In this document: piece by piece, positions 9,135 to 16,745 of the stretch
Layout: each line of letters begins with the position of its first letter
Position numbering within the stretch: the first letter of the stretch is position 1
Origin: Chryseobacterium aureum
GTDB taxonomy: Bacteria > Bacteroidota > Bacteroidia > Flavobacteriales > Weeksellaceae
Length of the DNA stretch: 64,000 bases
Assembly: GCF_003971235.1 (NCBI RefSeq)
Contig: NZ_CP034661.1
Span: forward strand, 2,542,001-2,606,000
Direction: 5' to 3'
The notes under the pieces: model-generated
Databases searched by the model: none
What the model was told of the DNA's origin: nothing
What the model saw: only the letters and a program-made list of their open reading frames with translations
Made by a program: the position numbers and the translations under genes

Positions 9135-9142
9135 CAAAAATA
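9135..9142 (-). promoter_or_regulatory. -7 element TATTTTTG for the ABC exporter
   Basis: The minus strand reads TATTTTTG, matching TAnnTTTG, 40 bases before the preferred ATG. No TTG lies at the ideal distance (the nearest is about 25 bases upstream), so only the -7 half is supported. Confidence 0.4.
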
Positions 9143-9328
9143 GCACTTTATAACCGGACTGCCTTTACAACTTTTGCAAATCGTCATAGAAAATTTCAGA
9201 TGGCTGCTATTTACAGAATGAATAGACTCTACCCTGATTTCTCACCTTCCACCCCATTATATCCTTTATTAAACATGAAATTTAATTTTTCTCTCAGAAA
9301 AACAACCCTGTTTTGAACCGCCTGACAC

Positions 9329-9478
9329 CTCCGGAGATGTAAAACAATGGTGAAACAAACTTCCGGAGTACTCCGTTGGTTTAAAACAGAGTTGTTTGTA
9401 ACTTCCGGAGAACTCCGGAAGTCTCCCGCCTACTTACAACAAACCTCCCGAGTTCTCGGGAGTTTTGTTGTAAGTAGG
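9329..9478. repeat. Cluster of four CTCCGGAG-type palindromes and a 50-nt hairpin
   Basis: This otherwise gene-free 428-bp gap holds CTCCGGAG (9329-9336); CGGAGTACTCCG (9364-9375); ACTTCCGGAG-AA-CTCCGGAAGT (9401-9422); and a long hairpin at 9429-9478. In the last, a 15-nt outer arm (9429-9443 with 9464-9478) encloses CTCCCGAG/CTCGGGAG. All share a TCCGGAG-like core and nearby ACAAAC or GTTTGT. The last hairpin may terminate truA. The pattern resembles repetitive extragenic palindromes. Confidence 0.75.
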
Positions 9479-9523
9479 TTTGTTACTAAAGAATTTTACT
9501 TTCCGTTACGAATTAACCGGATC

Positions 9524-10267
9524 TCATTTCTCTGTATTAAAATCATACCCTACATCCACCAGGTACAACCCATGTCCCGGTGCTGAAGTACCCGCAGCAT
9601 TGCGGTTTTTATCTTCAATTACTTTGCGGAGATCTTCCGGTTTCAGTTTTCCGGTTCCGATTTCTACCATGGTGCCCACAATCGCACGAACCATATTTCT
9701 GAGAAAACGGTTGGCTGAAACCGTAAATTTCAGTTCCGATCCGTTCTGCTCCCATTCTGCTTTGTAGATTTTGCAGATATTGGTTTTATTATCGGTTTTT
9801 AATTTTGCAAAACTGGTAAAATCTTCATATTCAAAAAGAATTTTGCAGGCTTCGTTCATGGCTTCAATATCCAGACCTCTTTTCCAGTGCTGCCAGGCAG
9901 ATTCCTGCGTAAACGGATTCTTTTCCAACGAGATATAATATTCGTAAGTTCTGAAAGTCGCATCAAAACGGGCATGAAAATCATCTCTTACAGGAAAAAT
10001 TCTTTTAACCGAAATATCAGGTGGTAGAAAACTATTCAGCCTGCGCGTAAGCTGATCATCCAAGTTTTTCTCCGTATCAAAATGAGCAAATATTTTTTTG
10101 GCGTGTACACCCGTATCCGTTCTTCCGGCCCCTGTCGTTTTAATTTCTTCGCGCAAAATGGTAGACAGCGCCTTTTCCAGTTCTTCCTGCACAGAAATAG
10201 CATCCGGCTGTATCTGATAGCCGAAATAGTTCTTTCCGTTGTAAGAAAATTCAATAAAGTATCTCAA
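9524..10267 (-). CDS. truA: tRNA pseudouridine(38-40) synthase TruA
   Basis: TruA isomerises uridines 38-40 in the anticodon arm of many tRNAs. The protein shows the family start RYFIEFSYNGKNYFGYQ, the catalytic motif GAGRTDTGVHA with the nucleophilic Asp, the FHARFDATFRTYEY segment and the C-terminal FLRNMVRAIVG motif. Its length of about 248 residues is normal. No ATG exists before the conserved N-terminus: the frame is closed by TAA at 10301-10303 and only TTG codons are available, at 10265-10267 (giving M-RYFIEF, preferred) and 10286-10288 (seven residues longer). It is transcribed alone, divergent from lpxK. Confidence 0.93.
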   Translation of the reverse strand: MRYFIEFSYNGKNYFGYQIQPDAISVQEELEKALSTILREEIKTTGAGRTDTGVHAKKIFAHFDTEKNLDDQLTRRLNSFLPPDISVKRIFPVRDDFHARFDATFRTYEYYISLEKNPFTQESAWQHWKRGLDIEAMNEACKILFEYEDFTSFAKLKTDNKTNICKIYKAEWEQNGSELKFTVSANRFLRNMVRAIVGTMVEIGTGKLKPEDLRKVIEDKNRNAAGTSAPGHGLYLVDVGYDFNTEK

Positions 10268-10361
10268 TGTATTGTAATAACTCCACAAAAATACTTTAAT
10301 TTAACGAAATATTTGTTGAAAAGTCTTTGAGAATATTACACCAAATGCTTATGAAAATTCC

Positions 10362-10369
10362 TATTTTTG
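10362..10369 (+). promoter_or_regulatory. -7 element TATTTTTG upstream of lpxK
   Basis: TATTTTTG matches TAnnTTTG and ends seven bases before the lpxK ATG, so transcription would begin at or next to the start codon. No TTG at the expected -33 spacing is visible. Confidence 0.4.
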
Positions 10370-10376
10370 CAATCGT

Positions 10377-11402
10377 ATGAAAAGATGGTACCTTTATCCT
10401 TTTTCCCTTGGTTATCATTTGGTAACGGGTATCCGGAACACCATGTATGATCTGGGAGTTTTTAAGTCGACGAAATTCAAAACACCGATAATCAATGTCG
10501 GGAATCTTTCTGTGGGCGGAAGCGGAAAGTCACCCATGGTGATGTATCTTGCCCAGTTCCTGTCTAAACATTACAGAACCGGCGTGCTTTCGCGGGGTTA
10601 CGGAAGGCTTACCAAAGGCTATGAAGTAACGAATTATGAAAGCAACTACAAAATGGTAGGCGATGAAGCAATGCAGCTTTTTGAGCGTTTTAAAAACCGT
10701 TTTGTGATTGCCGTTTCCGAAGAACGTGTTCCCGGGGCCAAAAAAGTAATCAGCGATATGGATCTTGAAGTTCTGGTATTGGATGATGCCATGCAGCACA
10801 GAGCCATCAAGGCCGGATTCAATATTCTGATGACTGATTTTAATGATCCTTTTTTCAAGGACTATCTTCTCCCTGCAGGAGATCTGAGAGAATCAAGAGC
10901 CGGATATAAAAGAGCCAACATCATCATGGTGAGCAAATGTCCTGATGAACTCACGGAGGAAACAAAAAGGTATTATATCTCAAGAATAAGACCTGCTTAT
11001 GGGCAGAAAGTATTCTTTTCATCCATCGGCTATGACGAAAATGTATACGGAAAAGATAAAATGCTTCCGGATAACAACCTGAATTATTATGATATTTTAC
11101 TGATCACCGGAATTGCAAACCCTAAACCGCTTCTGGAACATCTGGCAAAATTCTCCAAACGAGTAAAACATTTAAAATTCAGGGATCATCATAATTTCAC
11201 CGATGATGATATTAAAAAAATCCTGGCTGAATACAAAAAATTAGGCGAATATAAGCTGATATTAACCACAGAGAAAGATTACGTACGTCTGAAAACTTTT
11301 GACTATCTTAGAGAAATTGTTTACTACTGGCCTATCAATGTATTGATTGATAAGAAAGAAGAATTCAATCAAATCATCTTAGATTATGTTAGAAAAAATT
11401 AA
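10377..11402 (+). CDS. lpxK: Tetraacyldisaccharide 4'-kinase LpxK
   Basis: LpxK phosphorylates the 4' position of the lipid A disaccharide precursor at the cytoplasmic face of the inner membrane. The 341-residue protein has the N-terminal hydrophobic segment and the P-loop NVGNLSVGGSGKSP at about residues 40-53. The LSRGYGR motif (about 72-78), VLDDAMQHR (about 136-144) and the C-terminal TTEKDYVRL region are typical of the family. It overlaps punA by 17 bases, so the two form an operon. Its presence confirms a lipid-A-bearing Gram-negative envelope. Confidence 0.95.
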   Translation: MKRWYLYPFSLGYHLVTGIRNTMYDLGVFKSTKFKTPIINVGNLSVGGSGKSPMVMYLAQFLSKHYRTGVLSRGYGRLTKGYEVTNYESNYKMVGDEAMQLFERFKNRFVIAVSEERVPGAKKVISDMDLEVLVLDDAMQHRAIKAGFNILMTDFNDPFFKDYLLPAGDLRESRAGYKRANIIMVSKCPDELTEETKRYYISRIRPAYGQKVFFSSIGYDENVYGKDKMLPDNNLNYYDILLITGIANPKPLLEHLAKFSKRVKHLKFRDHHNFTDDDIKKILAEYKKLGEYKLILTTEKDYVRLKTFDYLREIVYYWPINVLIDKKEEFNQIILDYVRKN

Positions 11403-12201
11403 AGAGACTGCAGATTTCATTAAAAATATCATTCAGGAAACGCCTGATTTTGCAGTCGTTTTAGGATCCGGACTGGGGAAATTACAAAATGAAGTAGAAC
11501 AGATCCATGTTTTAGAGTACAAAGACATTCCTCATTTTCCGCAAACCACTGTGGCCGGCCACACCGGGAAACTGATTTACGGAAAGCTGGAAGGAAAAAA
11601 GATACTGATGATGAGCGGACGTTTTCATTACTATGAAGGACATTCAATGGAAACAGTCACTTTCCCGATTAGAGTTTTTCATCTGCTGGGAATTCAAAAT
11701 CTGATTCTTTCCAATGCCTGCGGAGGCGTAAACCCAGACTACAGCGTTGCAGATATTGTTATTCTGAAAGACCACATCAATATGATGCCCGAGCATCCTT
11801 TACGCGGAAAAAATATAGATGAGCTCGGACCCCGTTTTGTGGATATGAGCGAACCTTACAACAAAAAAATGATTGCCACAGCGGAAAAGGCTGCCGCAGA
11901 TCATCATATAAAAATTCACCAGGGAGTTTACGTGGCACTTCAGGGACCTACTTTTGAAACTCCGGCCGAATATGGCATGATTAAAGCCATTGGCGGTGAT
12001 ATGGTAGGAATGAGCACCGTTCCCGAAGTTATTGTTGCCAGACACATGGGCATGGATGTTTTCTGTATTTCTGTCATCACAGATCTTGGCGGGCCGGATG
12101 TAGCTTTTGCTGTTTCTCACGAAGAAGTCTTGAATGCAGCCAATAAAGCAATGCCTAATGTAATTGCCGTTGTTAAAGGCCTGATTAAAAACTACCAGTA
12201 A
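11386..12201 (+). CDS. punA: Purine-nucleoside phosphorylase
   Basis: A 271-residue trimeric-type (PNP/MTAP superfamily) purine nucleoside phosphorylase. It cleaves inosine, guanosine and deoxy forms to base and (deoxy)ribose-1-phosphate for salvage. Visible motifs are VLGSGLGKL (about 25-33, phosphate site), GRFHYYEGH (about 78-86), LSNACGGVNP (about 108-117), GPTFETPAEYGMI (about 187-199) and the substrate region MVGMSTVPEV (about 206-215). It begins inside the 3' end of lpxK (17-base overlap). A 71-bp interspersed repeat follows shortly after its stop. Confidence 0.94.
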   Translation: MLEKIKETADFIKNIIQETPDFAVVLGSGLGKLQNEVEQIHVLEYKDIPHFPQTTVAGHTGKLIYGKLEGKKILMMSGRFHYYEGHSMETVTFPIRVFHLLGIQNLILSNACGGVNPDYSVADIVILKDHINMMPEHPLRGKNIDELGPRFVDMSEPYNKKMIATAEKAAADHHIKIHQGVYVALQGPTFETPAEYGMIKAIGGDMVGMSTVPEVIVARHMGMDVFCISVITDLGGPDVAFAVSHEEVLNAANKAMPNVIAVVKGLIKNYQ

Positions 12202-12217
12202 AAATAGTCCAATATTA

Positions 12218-12288
12218 CAACTGAAGACGTAGTATTCCCCTCCTCTGGAGGGGTGGCGAAAATTCAACAGAATTTTTGACGGGGTGGT
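12218..12288 (+). repeat. Interspersed 71-bp repeat, copy A (3' of punA)
   Basis: It starts CAACTGAAGACGTAG and ends GACGGGGTGGT, with two internal stem-loops (CCCCTCC/GGAGGGG and AAAATTC/GAATTTT). By hand alignment 65 of 71 positions match copy B at 16633-16702 on the other strand. It begins 17 bases after the punA stop, reading in the same sense as punA. Confidence 0.85.
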
Positions 12289-12384
12289 TAAAAATATTCA
12301 TACACTCCTACCTCATAGAATCCATCAATATTATAAATTTTTCCTAATTCCAGAGAAATCAATCTCAGATTGCAATTCATTGTT

Positions 12385-12392
12385 TAGATTTG
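12385..12392 (+). promoter_or_regulatory. -7 element TAGATTTG before the TlpA-like gene
   Basis: TAGATTTG fits TAnnTTTG and lies 20 bases before the ATG at 12413. The nearest TTG is only 12 bases upstream, closer than usual. Its position supports the downstream start codon. Confidence 0.4.
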
Positions 12393-12412
12393 TACAAATG
12401 AAATTGTACGAA

Positions 12413-12928
12413 ATGAGAAAGTTGATATTAATATTAATGATGGGTATTTTTGGGATAAGCTATTCACAAAAAGTCCCTGCTGTTCTTAAAAAAGGGTTTT
12501 CAGAAGAGGCTTTACAGCAGAAACTGGAAAATGAAGATGGGAAAACAGTTACCATCAAACAGATTCTTGCTCAGCATAAAGGAAAAGTTTTAGTGATTGA
12601 TTTCTGGGCGGGATGGTGTAGAGATTGTTTAAATGCACTTCCAAAAGCTAAAGAATTAGAAGAGAATAATAAGAATATTGATTTTGTATTTCTGTCGTTA
12701 GACCGTTCAAAAGAAGGATTTGAAAAAAGCCTGGAAAGATTTGATATGAAAGACAAAGAAAATTACTGGTTTTCTACAGGCTGGAAGAATGATTTCAATA
12801 ATTATGTAGACCTTAACTGGATTCCAAGATATATGGTCATTGACCAGAAGTCCTCGATTGCAAAATATTATGCAATATCTCCTGATGATCCTGAACTTCA
12901 ACAAACCATAGACAAACTTTTAAAATAA
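12413..12928 (+). CDS. TlpA-like thioredoxin-fold protein, periplasmic
   Basis: A 171-residue exported protein with a signal peptide at about 1-18 (ending SYSQ). The thioredoxin fold follows, with WAGWCRDC giving a redox-active Cys69-x-x-Cys72 pair and the cis-proline region WIPRYMV at about 142-148. Proteins of this TlpA/ResA type reduce or exchange disulfides in periplasmic proteins, often for cytochrome c maturation. I chose the ATG at 12413 because it puts the signal peptide at the N-terminus and follows the TAGATTTG element; a longer open frame back to 12284 begins inside the repeat and is unlikely. The partner protein is unknown. Confidence 0.87.
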   Translation: MRKLILILMMGIFGISYSQKVPAVLKKGFSEEALQQKLENEDGKTVTIKQILAQHKGKVLVIDFWAGWCRDCLNALPKAKELEENNKNIDFVFLSLDRSKEGFEKSLERFDMKDKENYWFSTGWKNDFNNYVDLNWIPRYMVIDQKSSIAKYYAISPDDPELQQTIDKLLK

Positions 12929-13013
12929 ACTGCCTGTTATTACAGTCCAAAAACACACAAACTCATTGAAAATAAAAACTTTCAGTGAGTTTAAACTTTA
13001 TACCTATAACACC

Positions 13014-13469
13014 ATGATCACAAGAGAAGCTACAGAAAAAGATTTAGAAATTCTTTTAGAATTTGAACAGGGCGTTGTCACTGCTGAAAGACCTTTCAAC
13101 CGTACCCTTATTGAAGGGGAAATTCATTATTATGACTTAAAACATCTGATACAGTCTCCGGAAGCATCCGTTATTGTTGCTGAAGAAAATAATGAGATCA
13201 TTGCATCAGGATATGCTCTGATCAAAAAAGCAGAGAAGAATTACTATCAGTTTAAAGAATATGCATACCTCGGCTTTATGTATGTAAAACCGGAACACAG
13301 AGGAAAAGGGATCAATAAAATAATTACGGATGAGCTTATTTCATGGTCAAAATCACGAGGAATGAATGAGGTAAGACTGGATGTATATGCTCAGAATGAA
13401 TCTGCGATAAAAGCTTATGAAAAAGCAGGTTTTGAACCTCATCTTCTTACCATGAGACTAAAAGCTTAA
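13014..13469 (+). CDS. GNAT family N-acetyltransferase
   Basis: A 151-residue acetyltransferase with the GNAT core. The acetyl-CoA-binding motif A is YLGFMYVKPEHRGKGINKIITDE in three parts (strand, then HRGKG, then helix) at about residues 83-105. Motif B is VRLDVYAQNESAIKAYEKAGFE at about 119-140. Such proteins acetylate amines on small molecules or on protein N-termini; the substrate is unknown. The ATG at 13014 is preferred over an in-frame TTG at 12966. It probably stands alone. Confidence 0.85.
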   Translation: MITREATEKDLEILLEFEQGVVTAERPFNRTLIEGEIHYYDLKHLIQSPEASVIVAEENNEIIASGYALIKKAEKNYYQFKEYAYLGFMYVKPEHRGKGINKIITDELISWSKSRGMNEVRLDVYAQNESAIKAYEKAGFEPHLLTMRLKA

Positions 13470-13470
13470 A

Positions 13471-13610
13471 AGGCTGGAAGCAGGAAGATGGGAGATGGAA
13501 GTTATTGACGCGTTATTAATTACTACTTCGTTTTTATTATTTAGTAAGCAGTTCTTTAATTTCCTTATCGGGTAATATTAACTTCCCTCTTCAAGCTTCT
13601 AGCTCCCTTC
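13471..13610. repeat. Imperfect purine/pyrimidine-rich inverted repeat
   Basis: The left arm (13471-13505) is purine-rich (GGCTGGAAGCAGG...GGAAGTTA) and the right arm (13579-13610) is its imperfect reverse complement (TAACTTCC...CTCCCTTC), with roughly 70-75% pairing by eye and about 73 bases between. It fills the gap between GNAT and dinB and probably belongs to a degenerate intergenic repeat family (inference). Confidence 0.5.
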
Positions 13611-13628
13611 TATAAATAAAGGAATCCA

Positions 13629-13636
13629 TATCTTTG
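13629..13636 (+). promoter_or_regulatory. -7 element TATCTTTG directly before dinB
   Basis: TATCTTTG fits TAnnTTTG and ends three bases before the dinB ATG at 13640, which would give a leaderless transcript or a slightly later start. No -33 TTG is seen. Confidence 0.35.
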
Positions 13637-13639
13637 TAT

Positions 13640-14737
13640 ATGGATTTTTCTTTGCCGCTTCGTAAAATTATTCATGTGGATATGGATGCATTCTATGCTT
13701 CTGTGGAACAGCATGATAATCCTACACTGAAAGGCAAGCCCATAGCGGTAGGAGGACAGCATCGTGGTGTAGTGGCAGCAGCAAGCTATGAAGCCAGAAA
13801 ATATGGGGTACGTTCCGCAATGCCGAGTAAAACAGCGCAGGAAAAATGTCCGCATCTTATCTTCGTTCCTCCCCGATTTGCGAGATATAAAGAAATCTCT
13901 AAAAAAATCCGGGAAATTTTTTATGAATATACCGATCTGGTAGAACCTTTATCACTTGACGAAGCTTATCTGGATGTTACCGAAAACAAAAAGGGAATGG
14001 AATCTGCTAATCTCATTGCCAAAGAAATCCGCCAGAAAATTTTTGAACAGACCGGATTAACAGCTTCTGCAGGTATTTCTGTCAATAAATTTTTGGCTAA
14101 AGTAGCTTCCGACATTAATAAACCCAATGGGCAGAAAACCATTCATCCTGATAAAATGGAGCATTTTCTGGAAGAATTACCTGTAGAAAAATTTTACGGT
14201 GTCGGAAAAGTTACGGCTAACAAAATGTTCAGTTTAGGAATTTATAAAGGAAAAGATCTAAAAAAGAGATCGCTTGAAGACCTGGTAAGGCTTTTTGGAA
14301 AGTCCGGCCAGCATTATTATAATGTGGTCCGGGGGATTCATACTTCTGAAGTAAAACCGCATCGGATTCAAAAAAGTGTAGCTGTGGAAAGAACATTTTT
14401 TGAAGATCTTATGGATGAACAGCAGATTAATGAAAAGCTGGAAAGCCTGGCAGAGGAAATTCACCAGAGATTACAGAAAAATAATATTCTGGGAAGGACC
14501 TTAACTTTAAAGATAAAATACAAAGATTTTTCTCTTTTCACCAGAAGCATAACCAGGGAAGATTATTTTTCGTCTCCCGAACAGTATTATACTACCGGAA
14601 AAAAACTGTGGGAACTTCGTCCTTTTGATAAGGCTGTCCGTCTGCTCGGATTATCTCTCTCGCATCTGAATACAGAAGAAAAAAAACAGGTTTCCGTTCA
14701 ACTAAAAATCCCGTTTGAGGAATTTGAAGGTGATTAG
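13640..14737 (+). CDS. dinB: DNA polymerase IV (Y family)
   Basis: A 365-residue translesion polymerase. The palm contains HVDMDAFYASVE (about residues 12-23) with the first catalytic Asp, and SLDEAYLDVT (about 103-112) with the Asp-Glu pair. The helix-hairpin-helix thumb FYGVGKVTANKM is at about 186-197. The little-finger domain occupies about 235-350. It copies past damaged bases with low fidelity. A C-terminal beta-clamp-binding peptide is not obvious. The ATG at 13640 is chosen over a TTG two codons earlier. It is followed by alpha-amylase but the two have no functional link. Confidence 0.94.
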   Translation: MDFSLPLRKIIHVDMDAFYASVEQHDNPTLKGKPIAVGGQHRGVVAAASYEARKYGVRSAMPSKTAQEKCPHLIFVPPRFARYKEISKKIREIFYEYTDLVEPLSLDEAYLDVTENKKGMESANLIAKEIRQKIFEQTGLTASAGISVNKFLAKVASDINKPNGQKTIHPDKMEHFLEELPVEKFYGVGKVTANKMFSLGIYKGKDLKKRSLEDLVRLFGKSGQHYYNVVRGIHTSEVKPHRIQKSVAVERTFFEDLMDEQQINEKLESLAEEIHQRLQKNNILGRTLTLKIKYKDFSLFTRSITREDYFSSPEQYYTTGKKLWELRPFDKAVRLLGLSLSHLNTEEKKQVSVQLKIPFEEFEGD

Positions 14738-14781
14738 GTCATATTTTTTCGCTAACTTGTATCCACCAAATCAGCAAATTT

Positions 14782-16254
14782 ATGAACCCAACCATGATCC
14801 AATTTTTTCACTGGTATTCTGAAGGTGACGGAAAATTGTGGAAAGAGGCCGAAAAACAGGCCGGATACTTATCAAAACTTGGAATCACATCTGTATGGTT
14901 TCCACCTGCTTACAAAGGAACAAACGGAGGCTATTCCATCGGCTATGATGCCTACGACCTATATGACCTTGGAGAGTTTGATCAAAAAGGAACCGTTCCT
15001 ACCAAATACGGCACTAAAAACGATTATATAAAAGCCATAAAAGCCTTAAAGAAACAGAATATACAGGTAATTGTAGACATTGTTCTGGGACATAAGGCCG
15101 GCGGCGATGAGCTGGAGAAGTTCAAAGTGGTAAAAGTAGATGAAGAGAACAGGGAAAAAGTGATCTCCGATGTCATCGAAATAGAATCTTATACAAAATT
15201 CACGTTTCCCGGAAGGGGAAAAAAATATTCTGATTTTGAATGGAACTTCACCTGTTTCAGCGGTGTGGATTACGCTGAGGGAATGGATTCCCATATCTTC
15301 AAAATACAGTCCGAATATGGTAATGACTGGGAAGAAATGATTGATGATGAAAAAGGAAATTATGACTATCTGATGTATAATGACATTGAACACCGGAATC
15401 CTTTTGTACGGGAAGAGCTCAACAATTGGGCAAAATGGTATTTTGATCAGACCGATTTTGACGGGGTGAGGCTGGATGCTTTAAAACACATTTCCTTTGA
15501 TTTTTATAAAGAATGGCTTACACTGCTTCGTTCCAATTCCGGAAAAAATATTTTCGCTGTGGGGGAATACTGGGCACCGGGATATCTTCACCTGCTCCAA
15601 AAATATATTGAAGTAACGGATGGATGCATGAGCCTTTTTGACAGTTCGTTACAGAATAATTTTCATACCGCTTCCAGAGAAGGCGGTTCCTATGATCTTC
15701 GGAGAATTTTTGATGAAACTCTTACCCAGGCAGATCCTATGCATTCGGTAAGTTTAGTAGCCAATCATGATACGCAGCCTTTACAGGATCTTGAAGCTCC
15801 TGTGGACCCTTGGTTCAAACCTATTGCCTATGCTCTTATTTTATTGAGAAAAGACGGTTATCCCTGTGTATTTTACCCGGATCTGTATGGTGCTCATTAT
15901 GTGGATAAGGACAGGGAAGGGAATGATCAGGAAATATTTATGCCCAAAGTAGACGGTATTGAAGAACTCTTAAAAGCCAGAAAGAACCATGCCTATGGTG
16001 AGCAGCATGATTATTTTGAGGATGCTAACTGCCTCGGCTGGGTTCGTACCGGAGATGATGAACATACAGGATGTGCTGTTGTTCTGAGCAATAAAGATTC
16101 TTATCATAAACCTATGGAAGTGGGAACAATATATGCAGGAAAAAGATTCAAAGATCTCCTGAAAAGATGCAGGGACAAAGTAACCATTAATGAAAACGGA
16201 TGGGGAGATTTTCCTGCTCCGGCAGGAAATGTGAGTGTATGGATTCCTGAATAA
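14782..16254 (+). CDS. Cytoplasmic alpha-amylase (GH13, subfamily 5-like)
   Basis: A 490-residue glycoside hydrolase family 13 enzyme without a signal peptide, so it is probably intracellular. The four conserved regions are present: VDIVLGHKAGG (I, about 96-106), GVRLDALKH (II, nucleophile Asp232), FAVGEYW (III, acid/base Glu262) and LVANHDTQ (IV, Asp330). Their spacing is close to that of Bacillus liquefying amylases (D231/E261/D328), supporting a 5-like subfamily. It would hydrolyse internal alpha-1,4 bonds of storage glucan or imported maltodextrin. A strong terminator follows the gene. Confidence 0.92.
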   Translation: MNPTMIQFFHWYSEGDGKLWKEAEKQAGYLSKLGITSVWFPPAYKGTNGGYSIGYDAYDLYDLGEFDQKGTVPTKYGTKNDYIKAIKALKKQNIQVIVDIVLGHKAGGDELEKFKVVKVDEENREKVISDVIEIESYTKFTFPGRGKKYSDFEWNFTCFSGVDYAEGMDSHIFKIQSEYGNDWEEMIDDEKGNYDYLMYNDIEHRNPFVREELNNWAKWYFDQTDFDGVRLDALKHISFDFYKEWLTLLRSNSGKNIFAVGEYWAPGYLHLLQKYIEVTDGCMSLFDSSLQNNFHTASREGGSYDLRRIFDETLTQADPMHSVSLVANHDTQPLQDLEAPVDPWFKPIAYALILLRKDGYPCVFYPDLYGAHYVDKDREGNDQEIFMPKVDGIEELLKARKNHAYGEQHDYFEDANCLGWVRTGDDEHTGCAVVLSNKDSYHKPMEVGTIYAGKRFKDLLKRCRDKVTINENGWGDFPAPAGNVSVWIPE

Positions 16255-16273
16255 AATAATTTTATTTTATCAT

Positions 16274-16312
16274 AAAACCCTTGTCAAGGATTAAAATCCT
16301 GACAAGGGTTTT
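16274..16312 (+). terminator. Terminator after alpha-amylase
   Basis: A long stem with arms AAAACCCTTGTC and GACAAGGGTTTT plus an inner AGGAT/ATCCT pairing with one bulge; a T-rich run follows. It also faces the convergent peptide gene at 16344, so it may work on both strands. Confidence 0.85.
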
Positions 16313-16343
16313 CTTTCTTTTATTTTACAGAGATTGGTATTTT

Positions 16344-16511
16344 TTAGCAATAAATGTATTGACAATACCAGATATCTTTAGCCCATTCACAGCATTGGCC
16401 GTCTTCGTTGGAGGTACAGCATACTCTACCTCTGCTAATGTCTCCGGCTTTTAAAATCTTCAATTCCTTACGGTTCAGTTTTTTTACTTTGAAATCTTTG
16501 TTTGTTTTCAT
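16344..16511 (-). CDS. Bacteriocin-like cysteine-rich peptide precursor (55 aa)
   Basis: A 55-residue peptide translated from ATG at 16509-16511 to TAA at 16344-16346. The N-terminal part is a basic, leader-like segment (KKLNRKELKILKAGD, about residues 10-24), similar in pattern to the K-x-L-S/N-R-x-E-L-K-x-I-x-x-G leaders of Bacteroidota bacteriocin-like peptides, with AG where GG is usual. The C-terminal part carries six cysteines (31, 32, 40, 41, 50, 55), several tryptophans and tyrosines, and acidic residues. It sits alone between two terminator-like hairpins with no peptidase-type ABC transporter, lanthionine or radical-SAM gene next to it, so maturation and function are open. Confidence 0.65.
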   Translation of the reverse strand: MKTNKDFKVKKLNRKELKILKAGDISRGRVCCTSNEDGQCCEWAKDIWYCQYIYC

Positions 16512-16632
16512 AATTATCATTTTTTATGGTTTAGTTATTAAATATACATTAAAAATTACAATTATGAATAAACACACCTTACAAAATCCTGATTTAATCT
16601 ATGAAATTCATTAATAAAATTCGAATATATTG

Positions 16633-16702
16633 ACCACCCCGTCAAAAATTCTTTGAATTTTTGCCACCCCTCCGAGGGAGGGGAATGCTACGTCTTCAGT
16701 TG
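16633..16702 (-). repeat. Interspersed repeat, copy B (3' of carboxylesterase)
   Basis: The minus strand reads CAACTGAAGACGTAG... to ...GACGGGGTGGT and matches copy A (12218-12288) at 65 of 71 aligned positions. It lies 44 bases past the stop of the carboxylesterase in that gene's sense orientation, so it may serve as its 3' end. Confidence 0.85.
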
Positions 16703-16745
16703 AAATATTTGTTAAAATTAGAAATTTTATAAGCTTGATGGGAAG

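Noticed and set aside
9401..9478. CRISPR array or attachment site
   Set aside because: The palindromes differ in length and spacing, there are no regular spacers and no cas genes.
12284..12412. N-terminal extension of the TlpA-like gene
   Set aside because: It begins inside the interspersed repeat and would bury the signal peptide; ATG 12413 fits better.
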